In this document: in pieces, positions 62,684-64,000 of the stretch
Layout of the letters: the number at the start of each line of letters is the position of its first letter
Numbering within the stretch: position 1 is the first letter of the stretch
Assembly (NCBI GenBank): GCA_963693025.1
Contig: OY843749.1
Location: 1,364,001-1,428,000 of the forward strand
DNA from: JAHRAW01 sp963693025
Lineage (GTDB): Bacteria; Pseudomonadota; Gammaproteobacteria; Arenicellales; Poriferihabitantaceae
Length of the DNA: 64,000 nucleotides
Direction of reading: 5' to 3'
The notes under the pieces: model-generated
Told to the model about the DNA's origin: nothing
Database searches by the model: none
The model's input: the letters and a program-made list of their open reading frames with translations, nothing else
Translations under genes and position numbers: made by a program

Positions 62684-63184
62684 TCAAACCGCGCCTTCGT
62701 GGGTGAGCAGCCAGGATTTGCGGTCAACGCCGCCGGCATAACCGCGCAGCGAGCCGTCGGCGCCGATTACCCGGTGGCAGGGAATGATGATTGAAATCGG
62801 GTTGCGCGCGTTGGCGCCGGCGGCGGCGCGCACCGCGCTCGGTTGGTCGATGGCGTGCGCCAACTGGTGGTAGGAAATCGCCTTGCCCGCCGGAATGGAT
62901 TGAAGCCCGTGCCAGACCCGGCGCTGAAAATCGGTGCCGCCGGTGCGCAAGCCAAGCCCGTCAAACGCATCCCACTGTCCGGCGAAATAACGCTTCAGCC
63001 GGGCGCGCAGGTTGAGCAAGTTGGGCTCGGGGGTAATCGAAAACTCGCCGTAGCGTTTGCCCAGCAGTTTCTTCCATCGGCGGTCGTTGTCGGCGAAGTC
63101 GAGATAGCACAGTTGCCCGCCGTCGGCGAGCATGACGATTTCCCCGATGGGGCTGTTGTAACGGTCTTCGTTGAGATATTTCAT
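62684..63184 (-). CDS. ogt: Methylated-DNA--protein-cysteine methyltransferase
   Basis: A 166-residue suicide repair protein that takes methyl groups from O6-methylguanine. The active-site block is PCHRVIGADGSLRGYAGG with the acceptor Cys, preceded by an N-terminal domain (GEIVMLADGGQLCYLDF). Its ATG overlaps the stop of ada by 4 bases (63181-63184), so it is cotranscribed with ada. Confidence 0.95.
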   Translation of the reverse strand: MKYLNEDRYNSPIGEIVMLADGGQLCYLDFADNDRRWKKLLGKRYGEFSITPEPNLLNLRARLKRYFAGQWDAFDGLGLRTGGTDFQRRVWHGLQSIPAGKAISYHQLAHAIDQPSAVRAAAGANARNPISIIIPCHRVIGADGSLRGYAGGVDRKSWLLTHEGAV

Positions 63185-63765
63185 AGTTCTGCGGTCGCGT
63201 GTGCGGCGGGCGCCTTGCGTAACGCCGAGGGCGGCCTGCCGTAGAGTTTGTGGAAGGTGTCGTTGAACTGGCGGATGCTGCGAAAGCCGGTGGCGTGGGC
63301 GATGTCGGTCATCGAGCGGTTGCTGTCGGTGATTAGTTTCTTGGCGAGCAACACCCGCCGCGTCCGGTCCACCGCCTTGGGACCGGCGCCGACATGGGTT
63401 GCAAACAGCCGCCTCAGGTAACGCTCCCCGACCCCCAACCGCTGCGCCAGATGCTCGACGCCGTGCGCTTCCAGCGCGCCTTGGTCGATGAGTTTCAACG
63501 CTCTGGAGACGGTGGTCTTGACGCCGTTCCACGCCGGGCTATGGGGCGCCGATTCGGGGCGGCAGCGCAGGCAGGGTCTGAATCCGGCTTCGATGGCAGC
63601 CGCCGCCGACGCGAAAAACTGGCAGTGCTCCGGCTTGGGGCGAACCGCCGGGCAGACTGGGCGGCAGAAGATGCCGGTGCTGGTTACGCCGGTGAAAAAG
63701 CGGCCGTCGTAGTGGGAATCGCGGGCTTGAACCGCGCGATAGCAGGTTTGGAAATCGAGCGTCAT
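63181..63765 (-). CDS. ada: Ada-type methylphosphotriester sensor/AraC regulator
   Basis: A 194-residue protein: the Ada N-terminal zinc domain with FCRPVCPAV and GFRPCLRCRPE (four Cys ligands, one methyl-accepting), then an AraC helix-turn-helix region (LAQRLGVGERYLRRLF and SMTDIAHATGFRSIRQFNDT). The C-terminal methyltransferase domain of E. coli Ada is absent and is supplied by the downstream ogt gene. Methyl transfer from phosphotriesters would turn it into an activator of its own operon. The start at 63765 is favoured (MTLDFQTCYRAV). Confidence 0.93.
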   Translation of the reverse strand: MTLDFQTCYRAVQARDSHYDGRFFTGVTSTGIFCRPVCPAVRPKPEHCQFFASAAAAIEAGFRPCLRCRPESAPHSPAWNGVKTTVSRALKLIDQGALEAHGVEHLAQRLGVGERYLRRLFATHVGAGPKAVDRTRRVLLAKKLITDSNRSMTDIAHATGFRSIRQFNDTFHKLYGRPPSALRKAPAAHATAEL

Positions 63766-63858
63766 GCCGGTCAGTATATCCGCAATCGCGCGGCAAACTG
63801 GCACAAAACGGACTTGCTCTTTGGCGCGGGCGGGGGCGCCGCCCGCCGTTGCCGCCAC

Positions 63859-64000
63859 TCAGCCGATGCCGGGCACCGGATGTTTTTTGCAGAACACCTT
63901 GACCTCTTCGTGCAGGCTGTCCAGCGCGGCATCGTCGTTGCGCTTTTCCACCGCAGACAACATAAACGCGGCGAGTTGCTCCATCTCCGCCTCCTTCATT
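63859..64000 (-). CDS. glyA: Serine hydroxymethyltransferase, C-terminal end (partial)
   Basis: The last 46 residues of a protein read from beyond the right edge: KEAEMEQLAAFMLSAVEK ... VKVFCKKHPVPGIG. The segment resembles the C-terminus of GlyA, where a conserved ThrThrArgGly-x-Lys-Glu-x-Glu motif precedes the final helices. GlyA converts serine and tetrahydrofolate to glycine and methylene-tetrahydrofolate. Only the tail is visible, so assignment is moderately certain. Confidence 0.65.
   Translation of the reverse strand, partial: MKEAEMEQLAAFMLSAVEKRNDDAALDSLHEEVKVFCKKHPVPGIG

Overview
The window is GC-rich DNA from a proteobacterium, most likely a gammaproteobacterium. This is inferred from the tpiA-secG-tRNA-Leu(GAG) linkage, the caa3-type oxidase operon with ctaG, SURF1, DUF2909 and DUF2970 partners, the glmU-glmS pair and TraT-type lipoproteins. 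No rRNA, CRISPR array, intact transposase gene or phage structural genes were seen. Genes are dense and lie on both strands.

Layout. 1-4740 (minus): a tungsten-dependent aldehyde:ferredoxin oxidoreductase (AOR) operon with a ferredoxin-like subunit, the catalytic subunit, an FAD:NAD(P)H oxidoreductase and two MoaD-like proteins. 4917-7401: a fused folK-folP gene and argE. 7475-10035: a small envelope cassette (XRE regulator, outer-membrane barrel, TraT-like lipoprotein, second lipoprotein) lying between argE and a duplicated argE 5' fragment. 11113-20296: a cytochrome c oxidase operon. Between subunits II and I it carries a foreign-looking insert of small coiled-coil/membrane proteins. 20844-23996: proVWX osmoprotectant ABC transporter. 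24573-30837: Na+/H+ antiporter, phytanoyl-CoA-type dioxygenase, a carbamoyltransferase broken at a 28-base C run, a DUF3047 protein and an ARPP-1 protein. 31296-35624: clpB and a periplasmic binding protein. 35731-45442: a defence island with a PLD-helicase broken at an 11-base C run, an Eco57I-class methyltransferase, an AbiJ-like protein, a GIY-YIG protein, an AAA ATPase and a DprA-like protein. 45552-50104: TauD-like oxygenase, EEP hydrolase, MFS transporter, tpiA, secG, tRNA-Leu(GAG). 50432-55714: a catabolic cluster (ThDP enzyme, alpha/beta hydrolase, SDR, aldehyde dehydrogenase). 55841-64000: pdxA, an alkyltransferase-like protein, glmS, glmU, a Cys-cluster protein, a Nif11-type peptide, tRNA-Leu(CAG), ogt, ada and the 3' end of glyA.

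A mosaic family of nested-palindrome repeats (R1-R8, 8 copies, about 200-435 bp) occupies most of the larger intergenic gaps. It has exchangeable internal hairpin modules, an extra outer inverted-repeat layer in two copies, and a 169-bp MITE-like insertion with a 4-bp target duplication in one copy. The most interesting points are this repeat family, the two poly-C frameshift sites that could be phase-variation switches for a defence helicase and a carbamoyltransferase, the coiled-coil insert in the oxidase operon, and two cassettes bordered by duplicated pieces of neighbouring genes. Poly-C frameshifts can also be assembly errors; this is stated wherever it matters.
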